A DNA stretch of 12,264 bases. It comes from an archaeon MnTg01 (GTDB taxonomy: Archaea > Thermoproteota > Nitrososphaeria > Nitrososphaerales > Nitrosopumilaceae). Positions 5,454 to 12,221 of this stretch are shown one piece after another. The stretch lies in the NCBI GenBank assembly GCA_008974855.1, contig BFAR01000108.1, positions 1 to 12,264 of the forward strand, given 5' to 3'. Each line of letters starts with the position of its first letter. The stretch's first letter is position 1. The notes below the pieces were generated by a model that saw only the letters and a list, made by a program, of their open reading frames with translations, had not been told where the DNA came from and did no database searches. Both the position numbers and the translations under genes were made by a program.

Positions 5454-5596
5454 ACATTTTTTTTCCACTTTCGTGGTTTTTTGATAAAAATACGCTTACA
5501 GCCATTACAACAAAAATAGTATAATTTTCCTTTATGTTCATGAACAAGTGCCAAATTTTCATCAAGTTCAATACCACACACAGGATCTACCGGCAT
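5450..5596 (-). CDS. YHS-domain metal-binding small protein, 48 aa
   Basis: Starting at the ATG ending at 5596, the peptide begins MPVDPVCGIELDENLALVHE and continues HKGKLYYFCCNGCKRIFIKK, closing with PRKWKKNV. This is a complete stand-alone YHS domain: DPVCG at the start, then YYFCCNGCKRIF, with C7, C30, C31 and C34 available for metal binding. YHS domains are associated with copper or other heavy-metal proteins (for example next to P-type ATPases), but here no transporter is nearby, so the metal and role are unknown. A TATA-like TTATAAATAT (plus-strand 5618-5627) is centred 26 bases upstream of the ATG. Its TAG (5450-5452) interlocks with the TAA (5451-5453) of the convergent PP-loop gene. 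It is short enough to be missed by length-limited gene calling. Confidence 0.85.
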   Translation of the reverse strand: MPVDPVCGIELDENLALVHEHKGKLYYFCCNGCKRIFIKKPRKWKKNV

Positions 5597-5617
5597 AGTA
5601 ATTCCCTATGATGTTTT

Positions 5618-5627
5618 ATATTTATAA
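5618..5627 (-). promoter_or_regulatory. TATA box of the YHS gene
   Basis: TTATAAATAT on the minus strand, centred 26 bases from the ATG at 5596. Confidence 0.55.
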
Positions 5628-5653
5628 TATTCTAAAAGCCGAGTCTGCTGAGA

Positions 5654-5664
5654 AGACATTGTCT
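5654..5664. promoter_or_regulatory. perfect inverted repeat in the YHS/archaellin divergent spacer
   Basis: AGACA-T-TGTCT, 5-bp arms around one base, lying in the middle of the 135-base region between the two divergent starts. A possible operator; short enough that chance is not excluded. Confidence 0.3.
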
Positions 5665-5694
5665 GTTCGCAGTAAACACACGAGAAAAGATACT

Positions 5695-5708
5695 AAGTAA
5701 TCTTACTT
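5695..5708. promoter_or_regulatory. inverted repeat overlapping the archaellin-like gene's BRE/TATA
   Basis: AAGTAA-TC-TTACTT, two perfect 6-bp arms with a 2-base spacer. The right arm runs into CTTAAAATTA (5706-5715), the TATA-like box of the downstream gene, so a bound protein would block TBP/TFB binding. The operator role is inference. Confidence 0.4.
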
Positions 5709-5731
5709 AAAATTATAGAGTAGTATGCAAC

Positions 5732-6418
5732 ATGAAAAATCAGAGAGGAATATTTCCATTATATAACACAGGGATTGCTATTTTCTTTGTAACTGCCTTA
5801 GTTATTGTGGTTATTTTGGTTAACATTGGATTTTCAGTTACTGATTCTGAAAAACAAGTAGTAGAAAAAGCATATGATGAAGTAAGGGATCAGCTTGAAA
5901 TCTCTGGAAAAATTTCCGCTGCGGCAGATGTTAACTCTAATGAGATAATGGTAACTGCAATACCAGTAAGAGTAGCTACAGGTGGTACAGTTAATATGAA
6001 TCCACAAACAGCCCAAATTTCATTTGATTTGGCACTAGAACGTAACCCTATAGCCAATTATGAAAATATCTATGCAGATAGATTATCTGATAAAACTTTT
6101 AATTCACTTAGAGATGCTGTAAATGAAGCAAAAATCAAGGGAATTATTGATTACAATCCGTTTGTTGATGAACAAAAACCTACAAGAACTACTGCATTTG
6201 TTTATTGGGTAATTAATCAAAATTTTGATCATTTTATTGATGATGGAGAATTAGCAATAATTGCCATAGTATATGCTGGAACGGATAGACCGTCTAGCGG
6301 TGATAATTTATTTATCGAAGTAAATGTTCCTGAAGGTTTTGTTTTAAGAATTGACGAACAAGTTCCAGACATTTCGAATGAAGTTTTAAACTTTGGTGGA
6401 ATCATAAATGATTCTTAA
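5732..6418 (+). CDS. archaellin-like class III prepilin (archaeal filament protein)
   Basis: A 228-aa secreted filament-type protein. It begins MKNQRG-IFPLYNTG, a short basic leader ending in Gly that fits cleavage by the archaeal prepilin peptidase (PibD/FlaK) after residue 6, directly followed by one hydrophobic helix (about 13-34, TGIAIFFVTALVIVVILVNI). After it come an amphipathic stretch and EVRDQLEISGKISA, a pattern seen in thaumarchaeal archaellins (a helix followed by a short 'L-x-x-S-G-x-I' and a beta-rich domain). The rest is a beta-type globular domain (VTAIPVRVATGGTVNMNP, ELAIIAIVYAG). It would be assembled from the membrane into an archaellum or adhesive pilus. No other archaellum genes are in the window, so it could be a minor archaellin or pilin. 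It is divergent from the YHS gene and meets the aldo/keto reductase with 6 bases between the stops. Confidence 0.72.
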   Translation: MKNQRGIFPLYNTGIAIFFVTALVIVVILVNIGFSVTDSEKQVVEKAYDEVRDQLEISGKISAAADVNSNEIMVTAIPVRVATGGTVNMNPQTAQISFDLALERNPIANYENIYADRLSDKTFNSLRDAVNEAKIKGIIDYNPFVDEQKPTRTTAFVYWVINQNFDHFIDDGELAIIAIVYAGTDRPSSGDNLFIEVNVPEGFVLRIDEQVPDISNEVLNFGGIINDS

Positions 6419-6424
6419 TTATGT

Positions 6425-7540
6425 TTAGTTAGTTTTAGAATCTGTTAATTTTTTAACTAATTCATAATAATCATGTTCGGAGATGGGAGGTATCTTAAGA
6501 ATTTCAATGTTTTCTTGAACATGTGCATCTGATTTTTGACCTACAAGTGGAGTAAGGACTCCAGGAGTTGAGCGAGTAAATTGTAAAGCTCTCAAAGAAG
6601 GTTTTAGATTTCCAAATTCAGGCATAGCACCAGGTGTAAGAAGTTTTGCTTGCATTAATGGTACACTCGTAAAAACACCAACATCAATTTTTTTTGCAAC
6701 TTCTAATATGGATCCAGTGATCCCATCATAAGATTGATTTTTGAGAATTAGAGCTTGATCAAGATACATGTTAAAGGGTAATTGGATAAACCGAAATCCA
6801 TGTTCTGATCCACCTACTTCATTTGCTAATGAAATTACATCAGATAATTCTAAAAATTGTGGATTATCATTTGTTACTCTAAAACATTCCCATGTGGCCA
6901 TACCATAGAATCTAATTTTGCCGTCTTTTCTTTTAGATTCATAAAATTCAAAACACAAACGCAAATTTTTCATAAATTGCTCTTTAGTTACGTCATTAAT
7001 TTGGCCCTCAACGGCATTATGAAGATACATTAGATCAATACATTCAAGTCCTAAATTTTTCCTGCTTCGTTCAAGCTGGTCTTCAAGAAATGGAACGGTC
7101 ATACAGTGATATCCAGAAGTAATATCATTTGCTTGGATGACGCCTGTGGCGACATATTCTTTATTTACATATTGCCAAAATTCTTGGTTAATATCTCCGT
7201 CATTTGTCACATAACCATTTTTAGTACTAACAAATATTTCATTTCGATTAATTTTTTTTTCCTGAATTAATTCTAAAATTGCTTTTCCTACTGAACGTTC
7301 AGCCTTTTGAGAACGATAATTTATTGCAGTATCAATTACATTTATTCCTGCAAGTATAGATTGTTTTACAGCATTTTTTACTAAAGTATCTGTCTCATCA
7401 TCTACTTTACCAAGATACGTTCCTACACCAACATTAGATAATGTCAAACCATGAATTTTTCGGAAATTTTTTGGATCAACATCATTATGTTTTTTTAAAA
7501 AATTGGAAGTACCATCAGATGTAACATATCCCTCAATCAT
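6425..7540 (-). CDS. aldo/keto reductase family oxidoreductase
   Basis: A 371-aa NAD(P)H-dependent oxidoreductase of the TIM-barrel aldo/keto reductase superfamily. The catalytic tetrad is visible: D70 and Y75 in NVIDTAINYR, K107 in VSTKNG, and H174 in IDLMYLHN. VGVGTYLGKVDDET is the barrel's first strand and loop; the C-terminal GVFTSVPLMQAKLL and RSTPGVLTPLVGQKS resemble the cofactor-binding strands 7 and 8. Length slightly exceeds the usual 300-340 because of a roughly 30-residue N-terminal extension and an insert near 110-145. The substrate cannot be read from the sequence. The ATG is 16 bases downstream of the response regulator stop on the same strand, so co-transcription is likely, although a weak TATA-like AATTAAATC lies inside the end of that gene. 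Confidence 0.88.
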   Translation of the reverse strand: MIEGYVTSDGTSNFLKKHNDVDPKNFRKIHGLTLSNVGVGTYLGKVDDETDTLVKNAVKQSILAGINVIDTAINYRSQKAERSVGKAILELIQEKKINRNEIFVSTKNGYVTNDGDINQEFWQYVNKEYVATGVIQANDITSGYHCMTVPFLEDQLERSRKNLGLECIDLMYLHNAVEGQINDVTKEQFMKNLRLCFEFYESKRKDGKIRFYGMATWECFRVTNDNPQFLELSDVISLANEVGGSEHGFRFIQLPFNMYLDQALILKNQSYDGITGSILEVAKKIDVGVFTSVPLMQAKLLTPGAMPEFGNLKPSLRALQFTRSTPGVLTPLVGQKSDAHVQENIEILKIPPISEHDYYELVKKLTDSKTN

Positions 7541-7556
7541 AATATGTATGAGAAAT

Positions 7557-7970
7557 CTATTGATTTAATTGTCTTTGGAACATACTTGGCACTTTTTTGA
7601 GTTCAATGCCTTCATTTACTTTATGAATTATTTCAATTACATTATTTAGATCATAAGGTTTGAGTGAGATTGAATTTACATTTAGGTCAAGTAGTCTTTT
7701 AACATATGAAGTAGTTAATGATGCCGAAATAATCATTATCTTAGATTTTGGATCTAGTTCACGAATTTTTTTAAGTCCATAAAATCCATCATAGTTTGGC
7801 ATAACCAAGTCCATTAAAACAACATCTGGTTTGAATTTTTTATATAATTCAAATGCATCGTGGCCGTTATTTCCTCTACCAACAACTTCAATTTTTTTAA
7901 TTTTTAAAAACTCACATAGTACCTCAGATACATCAGATTCATCATCAACTACAATTACTCTAATCAACAA
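7557..7970 (-). CDS. single-domain response regulator (CheY-like receiver)
   Basis: A 137-aa phosphoacceptor protein of a two-component system with a receiver domain only. Numbering from the TTG at 7970: acidic pocket D9/D10 in IVVDDE, phosphorylation site D54 in DVVLMDLVMP, switch residue S82 in IISAS, and K104 in LKPY; all receiver key residues are present. After about residue 120 there is a short basic tail (KKVPSMFQRQLNQ) and no output domain, so it must signal by protein contact. No histidine kinase is in the window. Translation starts at TTG 7970 (or TTG 7967); a TATA-like TTCATATTAC (plus-strand 7991-8000) is centred 25 bases upstream. The aldo/keto reductase gene follows closely on the same strand. 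Confidence 0.92.
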   Translation of the reverse strand: MLIRVIVVDDESDVSEVLCEFLKIKKIEVVGRGNNGHDAFELYKKFKPDVVLMDLVMPNYDGFYGLKKIRELDPKSKIMIISASLTTSYVKRLLDLNVNSISLKPYDLNNVIEIIHKVNEGIELKKVPSMFQRQLNQ

Positions 7971-7990
7971 GTAATTTTGAGAGAAATCTC

Positions 7991-8000
7991 GTAATATGAA
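7991..8000 (-). promoter_or_regulatory. TATA-like box of the response regulator
   Basis: TTCATATTAC on the minus strand, centred 25 bases upstream of the paired TTG codons at 7970/7967. It indicates transcription separate from the upstream prenyltransferase gene and decides the TTG start. Confidence 0.5.
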
Positions 8001-8023
8001 ATTGTGTGTGTTTTATGAACATA

Positions 8024-8908
8024 TCACAGAGTTAAAATAAATCCTATGATAAATAATGTGCCAGTGATTCTACTAAATGTAATTGTAGAACTCATAGCTG
8101 GAACAAGGTCTTGTATGTTATCAAAATTCTGTTTTAATGAGATACCTGCCTTTATAATCAATGGGACAGCCACAAGAGAAATTATACAGTATAATGGAAA
8201 AAGTTCATAGATGATTCCTGAGATTAATACCGAATAAGCAATTAACGGAAAAATCCAAAACATTGTTGTCGCCTTTTGTTTTCCTAAAAATATGACCAAA
8301 GTTTTTCTTCCTTTTGCTTTGTCTGCGTCATAATCTGGAAATGATGTGATAAACAAAACAAGAGAGGATAACACTCCAACAAAGATTCCTGCAATAATTG
8401 ATGCAATATTTATTTCTGAAGTTTGAATAAAATATGCTCCAAGTACAATCATGGTTCCTTTTATTGTGACAAACACTTCTGCGAGTCCAGAGTCAACAAT
8501 TTTTGTAGAATAAAAATAAATTGACAATACTGCAAATGCAAGAATTAATCCAATAATTATTCCGTGGGTCACTACAAAATAGCTGCCAATCAGACCCCCA
8601 ATTATTAAAAAAATTATTCCTGCACGATAAACTTGAGTAGGTTCCAGTAAACCTTCAGGTAGTACACCTGTACCACCACTCATTTTGGTTCGTTGGGTTT
8701 GAGTATCTATTCCACGTTTATAGTCCCAATAATCATTTAGCAAGTCAACACTAGAATGTAGTGCTATAACTCCAGCCATTGTCATAATCGCATACCATAT
8801 ATCGATTTGAATTCCATGCCACCAGCTCAAAGCAAGTCCTGCAGAAACTGCAACAACTGAAGCTAAAAGAAAACGAATTCGAATGACCCTAAACCATACA
8901 TATAGCAT
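8024..8908 (-). CDS. menA: UbiA/MenA-family prenyltransferase
   Basis: A 294-aa integral membrane prenyltransferase that attaches a polyprenyl chain to an aromatic acceptor, most likely 1,4-dihydroxy-2-naphthoate in menaquinone synthesis. The first Asp-rich motif is NDYWDYKRGID (N58, D59, D62, D68) and the second is DYDADKAKGRK (D192, D194, D196); both coordinate Mg-diphosphate. GGTGVLPEG (78-86) after the first motif is the MenA-like feature rather than the UbiA or GGGP-synthase type. About eight to nine hydrophobic helices are visible, matching the family's fold. Menaquinones are the known respiratory quinones of ammonia-oxidising archaea, which supports the call; other UbiA-family acceptors cannot be excluded. 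The ATG is preceded by TTTAGA-type TATA-like sequence (plus-strand 8931-8940). The gene lies 53 bases upstream of the response regulator on the same strand. Confidence 0.8.
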   Translation of the reverse strand: MLYVWFRVIRIRFLLASVVAVSAGLALSWWHGIQIDIWYAIMTMAGVIALHSSVDLLNDYWDYKRGIDTQTQRTKMSGGTGVLPEGLLEPTQVYRAGIIFLIIGGLIGSYFVVTHGIIIGLILAFAVLSIYFYSTKIVDSGLAEVFVTIKGTMIVLGAYFIQTSEINIASIIAGIFVGVLSSLVLFITSFPDYDADKAKGRKTLVIFLGKQKATTMFWIFPLIAYSVLISGIIYELFPLYCIISLVAVPLIIKAGISLKQNFDNIQDLVPAMSSTITFSRITGTLFIIGFILTL

Positions 8909-8930
8909 ACACTAGCCTCTTTTTTTACCC

Positions 8931-8940
8931 TCTAAACATT
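8931..8940 (-). promoter_or_regulatory. TATA-like box of the prenyltransferase gene
   Basis: AATGTTTAGA on the minus strand, centred about 27 bases upstream of the ATG at 8908. It is a weaker match than the others in the window. The rest of the 132-base divergent spacer (8909-9040) shows no gene. Confidence 0.35.
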
Positions 8941-9010
8941 TTTTGATTTTTTAAAATAAAATGACTAGGTCTGGGTTTGATTAGTGTTTGTCCGCCTAGA
9001 GCTACATTAG

Positions 9011-9020
9011 TCATATTTAA
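9011..9020 (+). promoter_or_regulatory. TATA-like box of the coiled-coil gene
   Basis: TCATATTTAA centred 26 bases upstream of the ATG at 9041. Confidence 0.5.
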
Positions 9021-9040
9021 TGTTCTTACAAAAATAAAAC

Positions 9041-9823
9041 ATGCTTGAAAAGCATATCAAACGAATAAAAAAGTCAGAATCTGGATTAACTGAGGATGAT
9101 GAGTGGAAAGAAATCCCAACGTTAGGACAGAAAATAAACGACCTAATAATTGAAGAAGTTCCTGATAGGTCTATAAAAATTAAAAAAGAAAACAAAAACA
9201 ATATTGAAATGTATGAAATAGATGCTTTAGAATTAAAAGATGAGTTTTCTAACACTGCACAATATTTCAAAGTAATTAAAAAACATCTTGAAAGTAAAAA
9301 TGCTCATTTTCAAAAATTTAAAAAAGATACAGAACGATTTGATAAAGAAATTTCAATTCTTAAACCAAAAAAACAAGAAATTAAATTTGATTTGAATAGC
9401 CTAAATTACAAAGAAATTAAAGTTACTAAACTAAAACAAGAGTTAGATCAATTAGAAACTGAACGGCAGGAAATAAAGAGCAGTATAATTCATTTTACTA
9501 ATCAAATTAAACAAGCACAATCTGAATTTGATTTCAAAGTAGAACAAATTGAAGAAATTAAATTTGAATTAAAGCGTCTCGAAAAAAAAGAATCATTACA
9601 ACAAAAAATACATACAGAACAAGAAGCAATAGACATTATTAAACAAGAATTAGGAGGAGTGGTGGATTTAAAGGAGTCTAATAGAATTCATCGTACTGTG
9701 AATACTTTGGTGGATCTTTTAAATTCAAAAAATCAAATTACGTTAAACGAACTCAATTCAGTAAAAGATGAATTTAGTAAATTACAAACTAAATATATTG
9801 ATTTAATGAATAAATTAAAGTAG
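9041..9823 (+). CDS. coiled-coil protein, 260 aa, function unknown
   Basis: Not recognised as a named family. The protein is dominated by Lys, Glu, Gln and Asn with regular Leu/Ile/Phe spacing, and has no signal peptide or membrane segment, so it should be cytosolic. Residues 1-55 look non-coil (TEDDEWKEIPTLGQKINDLI, EVPDRSIKIKK); from about 62 to 195 there are long heptad stretches (VTKLKQELDQLETERQEIKS, VEQIEEIKFELKRLEKKE); a break near GGVVDLKESNR (about 205-215) precedes a final coil to the C-terminus. The broken-coil pattern suggests an antiparallel or folded-back rod, possibly a scaffold or chromosome-associated protein, but that is speculation. The ATG has a TATA-like box 26 bases upstream. 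It ends 2 bases from the convergent DUF2203 gene. Confidence 0.75.
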   Translation: MLEKHIKRIKKSESGLTEDDEWKEIPTLGQKINDLIIEEVPDRSIKIKKENKNNIEMYEIDALELKDEFSNTAQYFKVIKKHLESKNAHFQKFKKDTERFDKEISILKPKKQEIKFDLNSLNYKEIKVTKLKQELDQLETERQEIKSSIIHFTNQIKQAQSEFDFKVEQIEEIKFELKRLEKKESLQQKIHTEQEAIDIIKQELGGVVDLKESNRIHRTVNTLVDLLNSKNQITLNELNSVKDEFSKLQTKYIDLMNKLK

Positions 9824-9825
9824 AA

Positions 9826-10227
9826 TCAAACTAATGATTCATCATCAACACTAATTGGTTTTCTTCCACTAAATCCAATATCTTTTTCATGCCAGAATTT
9901 TATTTCGGTTTCTCCTTTTTTCCAACACAGCCAAATCTCATCATCAAATCTTTTGGATGGAAAATCTAATAGACCTTCATCAATTCCTTTGATTACAACT
10001 CCTGTATTCTCAAGATCTTCAATTGCATGATAAAATTTTGTTAGAATAGAATTTAGTTTTTGTTTTAGTTTAACATATTGTTCAAAATTACTTACAGTAG
10101 ATAATGATGAACTAAGTTCTTGCTCCATCTTCATTATTTCATTTTTGAGATCAGTGACAGTTTTGAATTTTTTAATCACAATGGGAAGTTTTTCATTTGC
10201 AGATGCTATAGTAAAATAAGAAAACAT
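9826..10227 (-). CDS. DUF2203 family protein
   Basis: A 133-aa protein of the DUF2203 family, function unknown. The N-terminus FTIASANEKLP is the family's 'F-T-l-e-e-A-N-x-l-L-P' opening; residues 20-72 form a coiled-coil-like helical pair; and the C-terminal signature is intact: GLLDFPSKRFDDEIWLCWKK, then GETEIKFWHEKDIGFSGRKP (residues 85-124), including the LCW and FWH motifs. Length is typical. The signature's conserved Cys, Trp and His could form a binding site, but no activity is known to me. The ATG has a TATA-like box 25 bases upstream (plus-strand 10247-10257). It is convergent with the coiled-coil gene and divergent from the 94-aa gene. Confidence 0.85.
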   Translation of the reverse strand: MFSYFTIASANEKLPIVIKKFKTVTDLKNEIMKMEQELSSSLSTVSNFEQYVKLKQKLNSILTKFYHAIEDLENTGVVIKGIDEGLLDFPSKRFDDEIWLCWKKGETEIKFWHEKDIGFSGRKPISVDDESLV

Positions 10228-10246
10228 AGACTAGATTGAAATCGAG

Positions 10247-10257
10247 TTTATTAAAAA
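10247..10257 (-). promoter_or_regulatory. TATA-like box of the DUF2203 gene
   Basis: Minus-strand ATTTTTAATAA centred about 25 bases upstream of the ATG at 10227. Confidence 0.5.
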
Positions 10258-10324
10258 TCTATTTCTATAATAAAAATTCAATATTACCTTCATTTTTATT
10301 ACATGTAAAATAATTCTATCAATA

Positions 10325-10609
10325 ATGAGTCAAGATGAACAACTAGAGCAGCTCATCAATCAGACTTTGGATGGAGCACTTGCCACGGTTCCCGCACATT
10401 TAGACGAAATTGAACAAAACAAGGACATTATCAAAGTAGAAAATCCTAAAGAATTTGTATATGGATTAATAATTGGTTCGGCCTTGACAACTGGGATTAC
10501 TGGACTAGTTCAAATAAAAAAAGAACTTCCTACTCCAGAAGATCAGATTAAAATCAGAGATTTAGTTTACAAAAAAATTCCTCAAATAAGAGAACGAATT
10601 TTTGGATAA
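10325..10609 (+). CDS. hypothetical protein, 94 aa
   Basis: Not recognised. It is an acidic N-terminal half (MSQDEQLEQLINQTLDGALA, then HLDEIEQNKDII), a central hydrophobic segment FVYGLIIGSALTTGITGLVQI (residues 44-64) long enough for a membrane helix or a buried amphipathic pair, and a charged helical C-terminus (EDQIKIRDLVYKKIPQIRERIFG). Composition and codon pattern look coding, and a TATA-like ATTTTTATTAC (10292-10302) lies about 28 bases upstream of the ATG. It ends 14 bases before the convergent surface-protein gene. It could be a small membrane-associated protein; no partner is apparent. Confidence 0.7.
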   Translation: MSQDEQLEQLINQTLDGALATVPAHLDEIEQNKDIIKVENPKEFVYGLIIGSALTTGITGLVQIKKELPTPEDQIKIRDLVYKKIPQIRERIFG

Positions 10610-10623
10610 AATAAATTTACAGA

Positions 10624-12141
10624 TTACTTTATGATTTGTTCAAGTGCATATTCTGCATTTTTTATTGTCCAATCTCTTACCTTATCAAAAGCGCAAGTAT
10701 ATCGTTTGCTAGGATTTTCATTAAGACACAATGGTGCAATTTCTAAAGGTTGTTCATAAGAAGTTTCAATTGACGGATATGCATATGCATCAGCAATCTC
10801 TATTCCATCATTGAATTTGAAATCCCTATAACCCCCTCCACTATCTCTTACTTCAATATTTAGAATCATTCCAGGAGTTGGTTTTTTGAATTCAATTGTT
10901 ACAGATGCAGATAAATGTTTACCATCATTTACAATTTGAGTTGTTGATGTTACTTCTCCCAAATATCCGTCAGGATCAATTACCTTCATTGTCCAGTTAT
11001 CAAGATGATCTTTTTGTAAAATTATTTTCCATACTGAATCATTAATGTTGGTACCATATGGTGAGACTCCAAATGCAACGTAATTACACTTGTTTACTCC
11101 ATGTTGACAAAAAACTGTAGTAGTTATTGTATGAATCGAGTCAGATAACATCTCTACTAACTCAAAGTCTTGATGATAATCTGCAATTACCGTCCAACAT
11201 GTAATATCAATACAAATTCCATTTTCAACTACTTGTTTTCCATCTTTCGATTTTCCAATAGTAGGATCTTCATAAGCATTACTAGTATTACCTGAGGAGG
11301 ATGGAGTTGGACAGGCTAGTTCTTGTATTGCATTTCCAGATATAGTACTAAAGGTGATTGTACCACAACTATTAGTAATTAAACCATTATTATTATTTAG
11401 ATTAAGTGTTATTTGTATAGTACCAGAATTTGTTATTACTGAATTGGCATTATTATTATTAAATCCATTATTAGTTATGAAGGAACCTAAATTAGTTAAA
11501 ACAGAACGATTTACGACCAAACCGTTGACGTTATTGATTCCTGTAACTGTGTTTGTGAAAGTGGCACTATTTACATTAAGAAATTGGCCACCAGGACTAA
11601 TACCAGTGATTGTTATTGTACCTGAGTTTGTAAAATCTGCTGTCAATCTATTTACAAATCGTCCACTATTTCCACTAGTACCCTCTATTGTAATTGTTCC
11701 AAAATTTGTAAAACTTGCATCATTTTGATTACGAAGTCGGCCACTATTTCCGTTAGTACCCTCGATAGTAATTGTTCCAAAATTTGTAAAATCAGCAGTA
11801 CCAAAATTACGAAGTTGCCCATTGGCACCGTTAGTACCCTCTATTGTAATTGTTCCAAAGTTTGTAATATTTCCCCGATTAATCAATTCACGATTAATTG
11901 ATAATTCTAGAGTAACTCCATTTGTAACTGTCAAAGTATTTCCAGCAATAATGCTCAGATTAGAAGTTTTTGTACAAGTAGAAGTTAATCCATCCCAAGT
12001 TTCTCCTCCTCCTGGAAGTCCTGTACAAGATGTAGCATCAGAAAGGACAAAATCTATTGCATATGCACTATCAACTGAGCCAAAGGCCAGGAAAGAAATG
12101 CCTATGATTACACTGAGTATATAGATCCTTTCAATGCTCAT
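10624..12141 (-). CDS. secreted surface protein with 26-residue beta-type repeats
   Basis: A 505-aa exported protein. From the ATG at 12141, residues 1-28 are a signal peptide (SIERIYILSVIIGISFLAFG, ending SAYA before IDFV). Residues about 60-200 are repeats of the form FTNFGTITIEGTNGNSGRLRN, three of them exactly 26 residues apart, then degenerate copies down to NNNNGLITNSCGTITFS; this pattern suggests a beta-helix/solenoid, as in adhesins. From about residue 288 comes a separate domain (AYEDPTIGKSKDG, TCWTVIADYHQDFELVEMLS, CNYVAFGVSPYG, IILQKDHLDNWTM, DPDGYLGEVTSTTQ) that recurs, as far as I recall, in many Nitrosopumilaceae surface proteins. Several N-glycosylation sequons are present. ATG 12141 is chosen because CTTAAGTATT lies about 24 bases upstream; a GTG at 12156 would add five residues and crowd the promoter. 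Function is probably cell-surface adhesion or an S-layer-associated role. Confidence 0.82.
   Translation of the reverse strand: MSIERIYILSVIIGISFLAFGSVDSAYAIDFVLSDATSCTGLPGGGETWDGLTSTCTKTSNLSIIAGNTLTVTNGVTLELSINRELINRGNITNFGTITIEGTNGANGQLRNFGTADFTNFGTITIEGTNGNSGRLRNQNDASFTNFGTITIEGTSGNSGRFVNRLTADFTNSGTITITGISPGGQFLNVNSATFTNTVTGINNVNGLVVNRSVLTNLGSFITNNGFNNNNANSVITNSGTIQITLNLNNNNGLITNSCGTITFSTISGNAIQELACPTPSSSGNTSNAYEDPTIGKSKDGKQVVENGICIDITCWTVIADYHQDFELVEMLSDSIHTITTTVFCQHGVNKCNYVAFGVSPYGTNINDSVWKIILQKDHLDNWTMKVIDPDGYLGEVTSTTQIVNDGKHLSASVTIEFKKPTPGMILNIEVRDSGGGYRDFKFNDGIEIADAYAYPSIETSYEQPLEIAPLCLNENPSKRYTCAFDKVRDWTIKNAEYALEQIIK
11600..11880 (-). repeat. 78-bp tandem repeats in the surface-protein gene
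   Basis: The plus-strand string GTACCCTC recurs at 11678, 11756 and 11834, exactly 78 bases (26 codons) apart, each followed by a conserved TAATTGTTCCAAA segment. Flanking units are more diverged. The units encode the FTNFGTITIEGT-type repeats. Confidence 0.85.
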
Positions 12142-12160
12142 AGAGTAATTCACCAAAGAA

Positions 12161-12170
12161 AATACTTAAG
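12161..12170 (-). promoter_or_regulatory. TATA-like box of the surface-protein gene
   Basis: CTTAAGTATT on the minus strand, centred about 24 bases upstream of the ATG at 12141, which it favours over the GTG at 12156. Confidence 0.5.
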
Positions 12171-12221
12171 ATCAGAGGAAAAATTTGTTGATTAAAGAGA
12201 CCAATTTGGTAATTTTTTTTT

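Noticed and set aside
5606..5652. Possible C/D-box guide RNA (ATGATG-like C box and CTGA D box)
   Set aside because: The C box is incomplete, D' and C' boxes are missing, and the stretch overlaps the YHS promoter.
9007..9270. Minus-strand 87-codon frame over the start of the coiled-coil gene
   Set aside because: Ser/Phe-rich reverse reading of Lys/Glu codons, and it covers that gene's promoter.
11354..12124. Two plus-strand open frames (124 and 100 codons) opposite the surface-protein gene
   Set aside because: Their Pro/Val-rich repetitive translations are the reverse reading of the 78-bp repeats; no start context or family match.
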